Assembly: GCF_000611645.1 (NCBI RefSeq)
Contig: NW_014013010.1
Location: 1-23,389, forward strand
Direction of reading: 5' to 3'
DNA: 23,389 nt
Origin: Monoraphidium neglectum
Lineage: Eukaryota > Chlorophyta > Chlorophyceae > Sphaeropleales > Selenastraceae
The notes beneath the pieces are model-generated. The model saw only the letters and a program-made list of their open reading frames with translations. It had not been told where the DNA came from and ran no database searches. The translations under genes and the position numbers were made by a program. Of this stretch, positions 1 to 10,405 are shown piece by piece. Numbering within the stretch: the stretch's first letter is position 1; each line of letters starts with the position of its first letter.

Positions 1-58
<58 letters not shown>

Positions 59-175
59 AACACACAAACACACACACACACACAAAAACACAAAAACACA
101 CACACACAAACACACTTTCACATACGCACACACCTCGCGTTCACATACGCATACACGTGCACACACACACACACA
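1..175. repeat. CA dinucleotide microsatellite in a gatA intron
   Basis: Bases 1-54 are an uninterrupted run of about 27 CA units. An imperfect CA-rich tract with CAAA, CATACG and CACGC interruptions continues to about 175. It lies directly upstream of the 3' splice site at 208-209, so it is intronic sequence of the gatA gene that enters from the left. No coding function is likely; the tract is probably length-variable between strains. Confidence 0.95.
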
Positions 176-209
176 CCATCCCAATCACCCACCCACCACC
201 ACCCCGCAG

Positions 210-1149
210 GTCTCCCTGCCTTCCTTCGACGCCGGCCTGCCTGCCTACTACGTCCTCGCGCTCTCCGAGGCCTCCTCCAACCTCTCCCGATTTGACGGCG
301 TCCGCTACGGCCTGCGGGCGGAGGGCGCCAGCGGCCTCAAGGCTATGTACGACAACACGCGCGCGGCGGGGCTGGGGGCCGAGGTTAAGCGGCGAATCCT
401 GATGGGCACGTACGCGCTGTCTGCGGGGTACTACGACGCTTACTACAACAGGGCGCAGAAGGTGAGCGGGCGCTGTGGTGGTGAAAGACTATGTGGGGGT
501 TCACGTGCGTTTGTGTGAGCTTCCATGTGTGTATGTGTGTGCGCGCGCACCTGCGTGCGGGTGGATGTGTCTGTCGTGCAAGCGTGCAACCCCGCACATC
601 ACCGTGCACATGCGCACGCAAGCATCCAGGACGCGTGGCTCGCCTTCCCTTCCGCTGCAACTCGCCCCCGCCATGCACCCGCACCCGCTTCCACTCGCAC
701 TCAAACCCCTGAACAACAACGTACCCCTCCCCAAAATACGCCTCATTCTGCTTCCTTGCGGACCACGTTAAACACAGGTCCGCACCCTGGTGCAGCGGGG
801 CATGACGTCAGCCCTGGAGCGCTTTGACCTGCTGCTCTCCCCCACGGCCCCCACGCCCGCCTACAAGATCGGGGAGAAGTCGAGCGATCCCTTGGAGATG
901 TACAAGGGAGATCTCATGACAGTGAACCTCAACCTGTCAGGCCTGCCCGCCGTCGTGGTGCCCTGCGGGTTCGCGGAGGCGGATGGCGGCGGGAAGCTGC
1001 CCGTCGGGCTGCAGATGGTGGGGCGGATGTTTGGGGAGGCGGAGCTGCTGGCGGCGGCGCACGTGTACGAGCAGACGGCGGGGGTCATGGACGGCGCGGC
1101 GCCGGCGGTCGCGGCGGCGCCTGCAGCGGCGGCGGCCGCACGGCGGTGA
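210..1149 (+). CDS. gatA: Glutamyl-tRNA(Gln) amidotransferase subunit A, last two exons (partial)
   Basis: GatA is the amidase subunit of GatCAB, which in chloroplasts and mitochondria turns Glu-tRNA(Gln) into Gln-tRNA(Gln) using ammonia from glutamine. Two exons are visible: 210-461 (84 codons, phase 0, acceptor CAG) and 778-1149 (123 codons plus TGA), separated by a GT-AG intron at 462-777. The first carries the conserved GatA stretch [15 protein letters not shown] and then [19 protein letters not shown]. The second carries [29 protein letters not shown] and [18 protein letters not shown], the usual C-terminal blocks. About 207 residues are present. The amidase Ser-Ser-Lys catalytic region and any transit peptide lie in exons left of the window. 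An Ala-rich tail (about 20 residues) extends the normal C terminus. The SSNLxRxDGVRYG block separates GatA from other amidase-signature enzymes. No TGTAA signal was found downstream. Confidence 0.93.
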
Positions 1150-2127
1150 GGCTGGGGGATCTGCTGGCGAACTGCAGCTTTTCTCACGGCTTTCTTTTGC
1201 TGATTCTATTGACACAAAAGAGTGCTCTCCATTGCTGAATCTATTTTGTCAATCAAAAGCAACAAGTGCAACAGTTGGCTGGAACGGCTTTTTATGTGCT
1301 AGTGCATTACCCCTGGCCCAAGCAAGGATTGCAACTTGGACTCTGAAGCAGGTCAGCGCACGGTGGTGGGACGCCTGGTTGGGACCCGTCGCACATGGGT
1401 TCCTGCGGCTGCCGCAGGCGTGGATCGAACTGAGGCCACTGAGGTCAAATCGGAGCGTGTGCTGCAGCTGCACCACTGCAGCCAGTCTCATGCCAAGGTC
1501 CCATCACATGCGGGCAACCCAGAGGGATCGTCCTTCACTCCCACATGGAAGGGAGCTCATGGCCCAGCCTGCCGCAGGCTTGCGCCGCCGTTGGCACGGA
1601 GCGGCCGGTGCCACTGATTCCTGCGCTTCACGTACGACTCTCTTCAGAGCGTACAAATCGCAAGGAGTGAGACCCACGGACTGCACTCCGTTGGGTGTGC
1701 ATTACACAAGCAGCAGCCACACTGTCAACGCGTTGTGATGCGGTAGACAACAGCAGGGGCAGCCCCAGCAAGTGCCATCTATTCATAATCCAATGCTCAT
1801 CCCATTTGCAGCTGGCGCGCGTGGCAACGACGGCGGCAGCAGCGGCGGCAGCAGCAGCAGCAGCAGCAACAAAAAACGCCAGAGGTTGGCCGGAACGTCC
1901 ACAAGGCAGCTGGGGGCAACGGGCGTGCCTGACGGGAATCAGGAGCGCCGCCAGTCCGCCACCTACCGCCAGCGGAGTCATCAAGGGGTGGCGGACGGCT
2001 GCACACACCTGTGAATGGCGCCTCAGCTCTGCTAAACTGCATTGGTGCTGCAGAGCGGCCCAGGCCGCCGGTGTTTGCCATAAACACCTCAGTGTATTAT
2101 CAAAAACAGCAGCAGCAAACAAAGTAC
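1150..2127. other. Convergent intergenic region between gatA and the LMBR1-like gene
   Basis: About 980 bp between two converging stop codons, probably holding both 3' UTRs. It contains a GGC/GCA trinucleotide-rich patch at about 1829-1870 and a TTACA (TGTAA on the - strand) at 1702-1706. Open frames here have compositions that look like chance, and I see no gene. Confidence 0.6.
1702..1706 (-). promoter_or_regulatory. Candidate TGTAA polyadenylation signal of the LMBR1-like gene
   Basis: TTACA on the + strand reads TGTAA on the - strand, the usual chlorophyte poly(A) signal. It lies about 420 nt past the TAG at 2128-2130, a normal algal 3' UTR length. A five-base motif can occur by chance. 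Confidence 0.4.
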
Positions 2128-5100
2128 CTAGCCCCCTCCTCGCGTCGGGCGCCGCCCTCCGGCCTGCGGTCGCGGAGATATCTCAGCAAATATCCCGTCC
2201 AGCCCGCTGCCGCCGCCACCGCCGCCGCCGCCGCCCGCAGCGCCGCCGCCCCCGTCGCTGCTGCCGCCGGCGCCGGCAGTGCCGAGCGCGCTGGCCGTGC
2301 GAATGCTGTCGCTGCTCGCGGCCAGGGGGCTGCCGCTCGTGGTGTACCTTTGACGGCGGGCGCGAGTCGATCAGTGTGGGCAGGGCGTCAGCGCTGTGTA
2401 GTTGCATCAACAAGATTTTGCTTTTAAAACCTCAGGCACACGGATACTTCCAGTCTATCAGCTGACTCAATAACCTTATGATATTGGGCTTGCAGAAGAA
2501 GCATCACAATAAAAAACAGACAGAAGGTGAGCTGGGCTGCAACCCACTTGTTTTTGATCAGAGAGGACAGGAGGCCTCCGCCGCCGCCACCAGCAGCACG
2601 TGGCGCCTCGTCGCTGCGGGCGCCGCCAAACAGCGGCGCGCGCTCGGAGCTTGCCGCGGTGGCGGGTGGGGAGCCTGCGCCGTCGGCCCCGCCGCCGCGG
2701 CCGAAGTTGAACCAGCTCTTCTTGCGGGTCGGTTCTGATCAGGGGGTGGGGATGTCACAAGACGTCAGGGGCAGATGCAAAAGCGTAAACCATGCAGCAC
2801 GTCATTCTATTTGCCAGTTGGCGTGCACCATGACAGAGATTTCTCCGCCAGCTGGATGTCCCCGCGAGCCGTGCAAGCTGCAACAGCCGCAAGCCCTGCC
2901 GGTTATCCCCAACAGCAGTGCCCCGGCATCCCTCGAAGCCGCCCCGCGGCTGCCCGCGACCCAGCAGCTGCCCGCGAGTCGCTGCCGCAACCAACACAGG
3001 CGCCTCGCGACGACAGCGCCAAACATGCCCCAGGCCGCGCCGTGCCGCCGCCGCGCCGCCGCCGCACGGTGGAAAAGCTCACTCTTGACGGGCCCCAGCC
3101 CCGGGAACTCCGCATCAATGGCGGCCGAATGCAGCACGTCGCCGATGCGCAGCCCGTTGGCTGCCGCCTCCAGCTCCTTCTTCAGCAGCCCTCGGCCCTG
3201 CTCTGTGTAGCGGTCATCCACGTCGTCACTGGGCAGGATAGGTATTGAGAACACGAGGGACTCAGGGGGATGGAGGAAGAGAAGGCGAGAGACGAGGGGG
3301 TTTGGGGGTTTTTGGGGTGCAGCGGTGTGGTGCTTGGGTTGGGTGCCAAGCGGTTGCCGTGCTGGTTGACGAGAAGAGAACGAGCGGCGTTGGGTGTGGT
3401 GATTTGGTCGTTTTTGAGGGGGTGTTGTGTGTGGTATACCCATGTGACTGCGGGGAGGGAGACAGCAGAAATTCCAGTGAATGTCTGGTGAGGGCAGCTG
3501 CCAATGGAGGCTTGACCCTCATCATGCATGACTCAAGGCCGCGACCGCTGCTCGTTGCGACGGCCCGGATCGACAGGTGCTCGGATGTTTGAACCGGGCG
3601 CGGCCGCACCTGTTGAAGCGGTACTTTGAGTTGACGCAGGAGGCTGTGATGCGGTCCCACAGCCGCAGGTAGATGAGGGCGCAGTGCACCATCAGCAGCA
3701 CAGGCAGGTACACCTGGGAGAGGGGGGGGGGGGCGGGGGTAAACGACGCTGGTTTTGAGACCCATAGCTTGAAGAACCCAGGGGCTGCAAAACACAGGAA
3801 TCAAAGACGTCGTTTGGAGGAAACACGGGGGTGGAGGAGCAGACGTGCTGCGTGTGCAGCCTGTGCCCGTCAGCAACCCTGCCGCTCCGCAAAGTGGGCT
3901 CGCCTTCTGGCAGGGTGTTGCGGGCCAGTGCGCCTGCAAAGGCTCCCCACCCGCCCTCGTCCTTATCCGCTTGTGCCCCCACGCCTTAATGATATGAATA
4001 TAGTGACGCCGGCCCTCACGTTGAGGTGTTTGCCCAGCACTGGCAGCACCTCCATGGAGCCCATGTTCTTGGTGAACACAGTCATCTGCCCGTCCACTCC
4101 CGCATCCTGCGGCGCACGGACGGTGGTTTCAGATAGTCTTTAAAGGATTTTTAGCTTTGCTGTTCTCAACTCGTTGTCGCCGCAACGCCGGGGGGCTTTG
4201 GGGTGTGTGTGGTGGTGCGTGGTGGTGTGTGGGGTGGTGCTGTGCAATAGACAGGGTGTGGTGTGGTGCAGCGGTGTGTGGCGGCGTGGTGTGCGGCGGG
4301 GTGTGTGGTAGGGCGGTGGCGTGTTGTGGCGCGGCGTGTGGTGGCGTGGCGTGTGGTGCCGTGGGATGACGTGGAGGTGGTCAGTCGAAAGTCGCCTGGA
4401 GGTCAGCGGCGCCGCAGCTGCAGCGCGGCAAGCTCCTTGCGCAAGGGACGTGCGGGTCAGGCAGCAGGGCAATCAAGCATGGCACAGCTTGCGTTCTCAC
4501 TGCCACGGGCAAATCGCCCTCTGGTTGAGGGTGGCGACGCACCATGTGGATCATGTGCAGGAGGTTCCAGCATGTGGCTGGGCCGAAACGGCACATGAGA
4601 CTTCCGTTCTGCATCAGAGCCGCGCCAGTGGTGGCCCTGTGCAAGGGTCGGGCGTGGGGACATAGGGTTGGAGAGGGACATGAAGCGGGCACCTGGAGGG
4701 CAGGGGCGTGCATGCACTTCAGCTCTGTGCCATGGCAGAGTTGCATTCATTCTGCTGCTTGCAGCAATCCCAGGAGAAACACAGACACTCTCCCGTTCGA
4801 GAAGCGCACAGACATGCATGTATATGCACGCATGTGCATGCGCGCACACACACAAACACACTAGCTAACAATAACAGGCACAAACCCATAGAAACACACA
4901 CCTCTTGTCTTCTTTGTCCCAAACACGACGCTCAGAGCATCCAAAGCACGACCCGGCCGCCCCCACCTGGGCAAGAGCTTGTTGTAGTCAAAGGCGTTGA
5001 CCCTGAACAGCGCAAAATAGGTGGCCACACAGATGTAGGCCAGCGGCAGCGTCGTCAGCAGCTGCACGCCCCACTCACTCGACACCGCGGTCCTGCGAGT

Positions 5101-8100
5101 ATAAGCAGTTGAGGTTAGAGCAATTGAGCCAATGGCAGGCAGGATTGAGGTGTTTGGGCACGGAGCTGCACGGCAAGTTTGCTGAAAAAGTGGCGGCGTT
5201 GGCTTTCCCAGGCTGCACAGGGCCGAGGCGCTCCGGTTCCCAAGAAAGGGCGCGCGCTTGCTCCACTTGCGCAGCCGCGTGGTTTGCCCTGGGGAGGGGG
5301 CGGCTGCGCGCCTGATTGCGAGGCTGAAGGGCGACAGGTCTGGGTCCTGCCCTGTGAAGATTGTGGCCTCGCTCCATATGATGACGAGGCTAAGGGCGCC
5401 CAGCAGCACGCCCACAACCTGGGGCGGCATCGGCAGGGGAAGAGAAGCGACCAGGGGGGCAAGGCTGGCACTACGGTCGCATTGCACAGCTCGGCTGATG
5501 GCGGGCGTGGCGCGCTGAGTGTCTTGCCGTGCATTCACCGTTGCACGTGTTTGCGGCGGCGCGCGTACAGGCATGTACTTCCACAGGGAGGATTGGCTGC
5601 ATTCATTGGGCGACCCACACCACGCCTTCGAGTCAGGTTAGAGGGGGGGAACGAAGGGTGGCAGACTGGCCAGGAGGCCGCGGCTGAGTGGGAGCTTGTG
5701 CAGCCGTTGTCCCCTCACCCTTCGTACGTAGGGGTGGCACACGCAGCGGTATTGCCACAGCGCGCGGCCCCAAGCCGTGCCTGCGCGAGTGGTTGCAGGG
5801 GGACGCACCATATGAGGCGCCGCCGTGCGAGCATGTAGGGCGGCACAACCGGCAGGTTCAGCTGCAGCATGGGCGGCCGAGTGCGCTTGCATGTGCACAC
5901 CCACTGCCCATTGAGAAGAATGGCGATGAGCCGTCCTGTGGAGCCAATTGAGCGATTGTCCAGGCGCTTCTTCGCAATCGCGTATCGCCACCGCCCCTGC
6001 CCTCCCGCTACCAGCTCACCCGCGCCGAGCGTCCCGGGGGGCGCATCGTACACGCGCCGCTCCCTGGACTTGACGACCTCTTGCAGCACGAGCGCCTGCG
6101 TCACAACCTGCGCAGTGGCGGGGCGCGGCCGCTGTCAGCCTGGCAGTTGGGCCCAACCAATCACCAGCTGGACGCTCTCTGATGCTCCCGTACTGGTATG
6201 GCTTGATGCACGAGGTCGCAGCACCTAGGGCCACACCATGTTGCCAATCACAGCACTCGTGCACAGGAACGTTGCAGGAGTTGTGGAGAGAATGAGGTGT
6301 TTTCATCACACGCAAACGCACACGCGCATGCACACAGCAAGCACTTGCTCTCACCCGCGAACACCACCCACCCGGCACGCACGCATGCGCAGCAATTACG
6401 CGCGCTCGCTTACACTATGCCAATCGCTCCTTCTCACCTCCTCGTACTGCGCGTGCGCGCCCTTGTAGTTGTGTATGGCCGCCGCCAACCTCCGCCTCAG
6501 CGCGGCCAGCCCCGCCATGTCGTAGTTGTATTCAAGGTCATCTGCGGCCAGGCGCTCGACGTCGATGGTGCGGCCGCTGACCTGGCGATTCAGGGTCGGG
6601 TTGCGCATAATGAGGCAGGTGATGGGTAGGCGGCTAGGCCCCTCTCTCGCTCTCCCACTCTCACACACACGCGCATGCACACACACACACACACACACAC
6701 ATACACACACACACACAACTCACAGCTTGCACAATCAGCTCAAATAGCTCACGCTCGTGCATATAAGACATACCTGCACAGTTCACGCACACAAACCCCA
6801 CATCCACAGGATTGAGGAACGCACGTACACTTGCGCACCGCGCTGGGCTTGACAGGGCTCTCCGCCTCTGCAAACGCCGCGATGACCTCCATGTACGGCC
6901 TCAGGGGGTCCCGCCGCGGCATCTGCTTCTCGTTGGCGCATATGATGGTCACAACCGCCTCCAGCTCAGCAGTGGTCTTCAACACATCGGCGGCAAACCG
7001 CCCGGTCCTTCAAAATTTGAGGGGGGCCACCAAGGAGTGCTGTTGGTGCGGCTCGCACTCAGGCCATTCCACTGCGCTGCTTGGAGGGTCTGCCCATGGC
7101 TTGCTGCTCTGCAGCTGCTCGAGCTCTGGTCCAAACCCAAGCCTCAGCGCCAACACTGCGTCGACCACAAACAAGAACAGCCCCGCCGCCCCGCGTGGCC
7201 CCGCCGCTGCCCAGCCGCAGCCCAAGCCCACCTGTGCGCCAGCCACTTGAGCAGCTGCTCCGGCTGGCTCTTCCACAACTCCCTCGGAATCTCCACCAGC
7301 CCAAAGCCCATCAGCAGCAGCCCCACGCTCAGCGCGAAGGTGTTGGAGAGGCCCATCCCTAGCGCCACGAGGTCTGTGATCTTGATCGTCTTCTCAACCA
7401 CCAAAATCACGATAACGCCGATGACGCCTGCGGCGCCGGCGGCGCCGTACAGAATGCCGTTCTCCTGCAATTGTGAGCCAATCAGGGGCTCAAGGAGATG
7501 AGCGCCGAACTTTCGCGGCACGTCACACACCGCTTCGCACTTACATGTAACAGTGCAGGCAAGCGTTTTCCCAGTGGCACCCACGATTCATGGAGTGCCC
7601 TGCCAAGTCCACCCACGCCCCAGATAACGTTAGACTTTCAACGCCAGAATGAAGCCGCAGAAGCCCACCTTTATGGAGGTCCAGCAGCGGGCCCCCACGG
7701 TGAAGTCGCCCGCGTCAGCATAGACCTGGAAAAACGGCAGCACAAGCCACGTCAGCACCTGCGGTTGTGCATGGGGGGGGGGAGGCACATCAGCGATAGG
7801 AAGACGTGATGCAGATGTCAGGTTTTGAGAAGGTGAAGGCGGCCGCTGGAGCAAGAGCGCAGAGGAGGTTTCGGCAAAGAATGGGCGTCGGCCGTTCTCC
7901 TTTCACGCGATCTGCGCCGTCTGCACAACCAAGCGAACGCCTGCTGTCAGCGCCACTCGCTCGATGTCGGCCGCTGATATTCTCAGATGCTGCGCCCTGC
8001 TTTTTGGTGCACACCCAACCCCGATCGCATCCCAGAAGCATGCGTCGTCAGCGGGCTGAGCGCATGCGCGCCTGGGTAGACCAGAAGCACGTCTTCCACA

Positions 8101-8506
8101 TTACATCAACGGCGATGTTGTCCGCCTTGCGGTTCAGGGTGGAGAACACATCAATGGGCACCAGAACCTGCGGCGGCACAGCACGTCCGCGGCAGCGGCG
8201 CGGGTGCGGAGGGCAGCACTGAACTAGCTGGACGCGGCAGCGCGCGTGTCGACAGCAGCGCCATCCCCCCCGCCCCAGTGGCAGCTGCACACTGCATGCC
8301 GTTGATGAAAGCGGACGGCTGCTGCCGTCTGCTGTGTACGCAGCGTTGGTTGGGGGAGCGCGCACCACCACAACAAAGGCCACGAGCCATGCGTAAGCCG
8401 TTGTCGCCTTCACCACGAACACCACGCTGGGCGCGGCGTAGCGCCGCAGCAGCAGGATGATGCATACCGCGACCGCCACCAGCGCGAGGGCGAAGAACGC
8501 CCACAT
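2128..8506 (-). CDS. LMBR1-family multipass membrane protein, 16 exons
   Basis: Rebuilt by matching splice phases; every junction keeps frame, giving about 708 aa. Exons in coding order: 8506-8366, 8167-8072, 7758-7636, 7464-7232, 7007-6839, 6581-6438, 6107-6020, 5780-5719, 5418-5312, 5092-4967, 4636-4543, 4106-4020, 3713-3610, 3228-3083, 2734-2548, 2347-2128. The protein opens with a hydrophobic segment (MWAFFALALVAVAVCIILLL) and carries family landmarks: LVPIDVFSTL, LTWLVLPFFQ, ALGMGLSNTF, GFGLVEIPRELW, a soluble central loop with RDPLRPYM (about residues 230-237), LVIIWSEATIF, LAYICVATYFALFRV and MGSMEVLPVLG. The order and spacing follow plant LMBR1-like (LIMR) proteins. In animals the family includes lipocalin receptor-like proteins and LMBD2; the role in algae is unknown. 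The C-terminal ~120 residues are Gly/Ala/Ser-rich and variable. Introns 2 and 9 have GC donors. The last two exons rest on phase and composition only and are less certain than the rest. Confidence 0.9.
2348..2547 (-). other. Intron 15 of the LMBR1-like gene, readable if retained
   Basis: Donor AACAA|GTGGGT and acceptor GTCAAAG|G, both phase 2, join Asn-Lys to TyrThrThrSer. The intron is clearly less GC-rich than its flanking exons. If it is not removed, the frame stays open for about 40 codons, including the hydrophobic run LTFCLFFIVMLLLQ, and stops at TAA 2424-2426. Confidence 0.55.
3722..3733 (-). repeat. Homopolymer G12 (C12 in the transcript) at a 3' splice site
   Basis: Twelve consecutive G on the + strand, followed by C and five more G. 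In the LMBR1-like transcript this is a C-only polypyrimidine tract a few bases upstream of the CTCCCAG acceptor of exon 13 (exon starts at 3713). Such runs are prone to sequencing and replication slippage. Confidence 0.85.
4157..4380. repeat. GT/GGTG-rich low-complexity tract in LMBR1-like intron 11
   Basis: About 200 bp made of degenerate GGTGTG, GTGGTG and GCGGTG units on the + strand, wholly inside the intron at 4107-4542. No conserved long unit is visible, so it is better called low-complexity sequence than a minisatellite with a defined period. The transcript strand is CCACAC-rich. Confidence 0.7.
5093..5311 (-). other. GC-AG intron 9 of the LMBR1-like gene
   Basis: The exon before it ends ATC AG and the intron begins GCGCGC; the acceptor is CTCGCAG|GACC, phase 2 on both sides. 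No GT near the exon end gives the right frame. Joining here yields FSLAIR-TAVSSEWGVQLL, which keeps the spacing seen in plant LMBR1-like proteins between the WSEAT segment and the following membrane segment. Confidence 0.75.
6661..6718. repeat. CA microsatellite in LMBR1-like intron 5
   Basis: A nearly pure CA tract on the + strand with short GCGCATG and CATA interruptions, inside the intron at 6582-6838. The transcript strand is TG. It resembles the gatA intron tract at the left edge and the GT tract at 16077-16145. Confidence 0.9.
7759..8071 (-). other. GC-AG intron 2 of the LMBR1-like gene
   Basis: The exon ends ACC CAG and the intron begins GCGCGC; the acceptor is CCGCAG|GTGCTG, phase 0. 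The join CFWSTQ-VLTWLVLP has no length difference from the YWSTFLLTW region of plant relatives. Nearby GT donors either create a stop codon or delete the conserved W-x-x-x-x-W segment. Confidence 0.8.
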
Positions 8507-8507
8507 C

Positions 8508-8531
8508 GCGCCGCGCCGCGCGGCGCGGCGC
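8508..8531. promoter_or_regulatory. Perfect 24-bp GC palindrome beside the LMBR1-like start codon
   Basis: Every base of this G/C-only segment pairs with its mirror position (centre between 8519 and 8520). It begins two bases upstream of the ATG at 8504-8506. In RNA it could form a very stable hairpin in the 5' leader, affecting initiation; in DNA it could be a dimer site. It may also be an accident of extreme GC content. Confidence 0.6.
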
Positions 8532-10366
8532 CGCTGTCAGAGCGCGGCGCGCTGCGCCGACGGGAGCGGAGTGGGACGGTCCCAGGACAGGCGGTGGCGC
8601 CGCTGCCTTTGCTGTGATGCCCGTTGATGTTGCGGCACTACGTATACTTTGCTGAGCCCCTCGGACAGCAGGTTCAAATACTCTTGTGTCTTCTGTGCCC
8701 GATGCTGATCGCGGCAGCAGCGTCTGCCCGCAGGGTGCTGGTTGTAGCGCGCGTCGACAGCGCTCGCCGCCCAGTGGCGCTGCGCGTGCCGGCGATGCTT
8801 CCACACCGCCCTGTGCGATCTCAACTACTTCGATGACTTTTTAGGCTGCTTCGTCTTCCTATATGTCCGCGGGCGTAGCCTCTGCCAGGTGTCCACGGGT
8901 CAAGTGATCGATGGAGTATGACGCAGACAATCGGTATCATGTGAACGTTTAGTACCAAAGTGTGATCTTTGATGTCTATTATCAGGTGCTGGCAGCTCGG
9001 TGCACAGCACCATGGTCCGAGGTCGGGTCTGCTGTGATGTGGCTCCACCCGCACACAACACATGGACCTTCCCGGCCAAGTTCAACGGACTGCCGCGGCG
9101 CTGCAATGCTGCCGATGAGTCTGTTGTAGAAGTGAATTGGTCGAAGGCGTGTGAGCGCTGGACAGATGTGAAGCGAAGGGTTCTGAGCTGCTTCAAATTC
9201 AAACGGAGGTTTGGCAGCAGGTTTGGGTCGGATGGACTGTAGAGGGTAAGAGGACGTGCAGGCAATAGGCTGCCAGAACATGTACACATTTCAGAATTAA
9301 GGCACCTCAACCGTGGATAGGCAGCTCCGCCCTTGGCGTTGTTGGGAGCTTTGCCGTCTATCGCAGCCTCGGCGGCATTTTCCGGTCCCGTCAGTCCCTC
9401 GTCGTGGCCTCCATGAAGGTCCGTCCTAAGCTTGTCCCTGGAGCTGCTCCGCCAATATTAGGTTGGTTAGGCTGCGGTGGTGGTGATGTTTGAATGGCAA
9501 CTGCCACGCATGTTGTCAAAGCCCCTCCAGAACCCTGCTCAAGTGTGTGGCTTGCTGATCCCGCACTCGGACCTGGCAGTGTTGCCAAGACATGCTCCTG
9601 CATTCACAAACGCTGCTGGTCAATTTGATGTTGAACAGAAAGGTGTGTTGCCGTGCAAGCAAGTAGCAACCACGCAGCAGGACACTCTAAATCCTCGCTA
9701 GCCTCGCGAGCATGCAGTAAGAGGGAGGGGGGCTGCCGGTGGACTTGCTCAGCCCTGCGCCGCCCGCTACATGGCTGCTGCAGAAGCAGTAGGCTTGCCC
9801 CTGCCGTCTGGCCAAGCTGGTGTCAGCTGCATAGCCGCCTAGCAGCACCGCCTACTTTGACCCCTGCCGCCAATCGCCTGGCAGCTGTGGTGGCTCCAGC
9901 ATGCAGGCTTGCTGTCGGCCACATGGGACCGGATAAGAATTTGGGCGCCACTCACAGCACAGCATTGCGGCCAACGGGACCCCCAGCAGCCGCAACAGGG
10001 ATCCGCACCCCAACCCCTTGAACCCTAAGCCTGCAGCCTAGCTGTGTGCCCCGCATGAGCTCGCCCATTGCGGTCGCCCAGGCCAGGGGGTCGAGCTTGT
10101 TGCGCAGAAAATGCCAGGCTATTGCGCAATCATACTGCCCCGATGACGCTTTGATCAGGCTCTTGAGGCTCGGTCGTTGTGCTATTGCTTGGTGTAGTTG
10201 CAGCAAACGTAAATGTCAGCTAGGGCAGAACCAAGGCCCCGCTTGATGTAATTTTCTCGCTTGTCTCCAAACACTCATGCCCTGTACCTGGACACACTGC
10301 AGTCAGCAATACGTAGCCATGCAGGCAGGTACGTATGCAGACCACGCCCTAGGGAGCCAAGTAGGA

Positions 10367-10371
10367 TTACA
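10367..10371 (-). promoter_or_regulatory. Candidate TGTAA polyadenylation signal
   Basis: TTACA on the + strand, about 35 nt beyond the stop codon of the hypothetical gene ending at 10406. The position would give an unusually short 3' UTR, so the real site may be elsewhere. Confidence 0.3.
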
Positions 10372-10405
10372 TTTGCCGTGAAACACACAGAGGGAAAACT
10401 CCACA

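Larger units (their letters stand above)
8507..10405. other. Spacer upstream of the LMBR1-like gene, no recognised gene
   Basis: About 1.9 kb between the LMBR1-like start codon and the stop of the next - strand gene. The part near 8506 is GC-rich and should hold the leader and promoter of the LMBR1-like gene. About 8860-9700 is less GC-rich. Small ORFs occur here (for example 9000-9242, + strand), but none shows a family motif or splice structure I can support. Confidence 0.5.

Noticed and set aside
1400..1450. Possible tRNA T-loop on the - strand (GTTCGATCC-like)
   Set aside because: The bases on either side do not form the 5-bp T stem, and no matching acceptor or anticodon arm is found at the right distance.
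983..1738. Long + strand ORF overlapping the gatA C terminus
   Set aside because: It is the second frame of the gatA exon, Arg/Trp-rich from GC-rich codons, and continues into a composition-free 3' region. The gatA frame has clear family motifs.
1829..1870. GGC/GCA repeat near the LMBR1-like 3' end considered as coding polyGly/Ser
   Set aside because: It lies beyond the TAG at 2128-2130 in the presumed 3' UTR, and no phase-consistent exon could be built around it.
4861..5574. 237-codon - strand ORF taken as a single exon
   Set aside because: It reads through an intron. Splitting it into exons 5418-5312 and 5092-4967 restores the LMBR1 family spacing; the middle part (intron 9) has no similarity.
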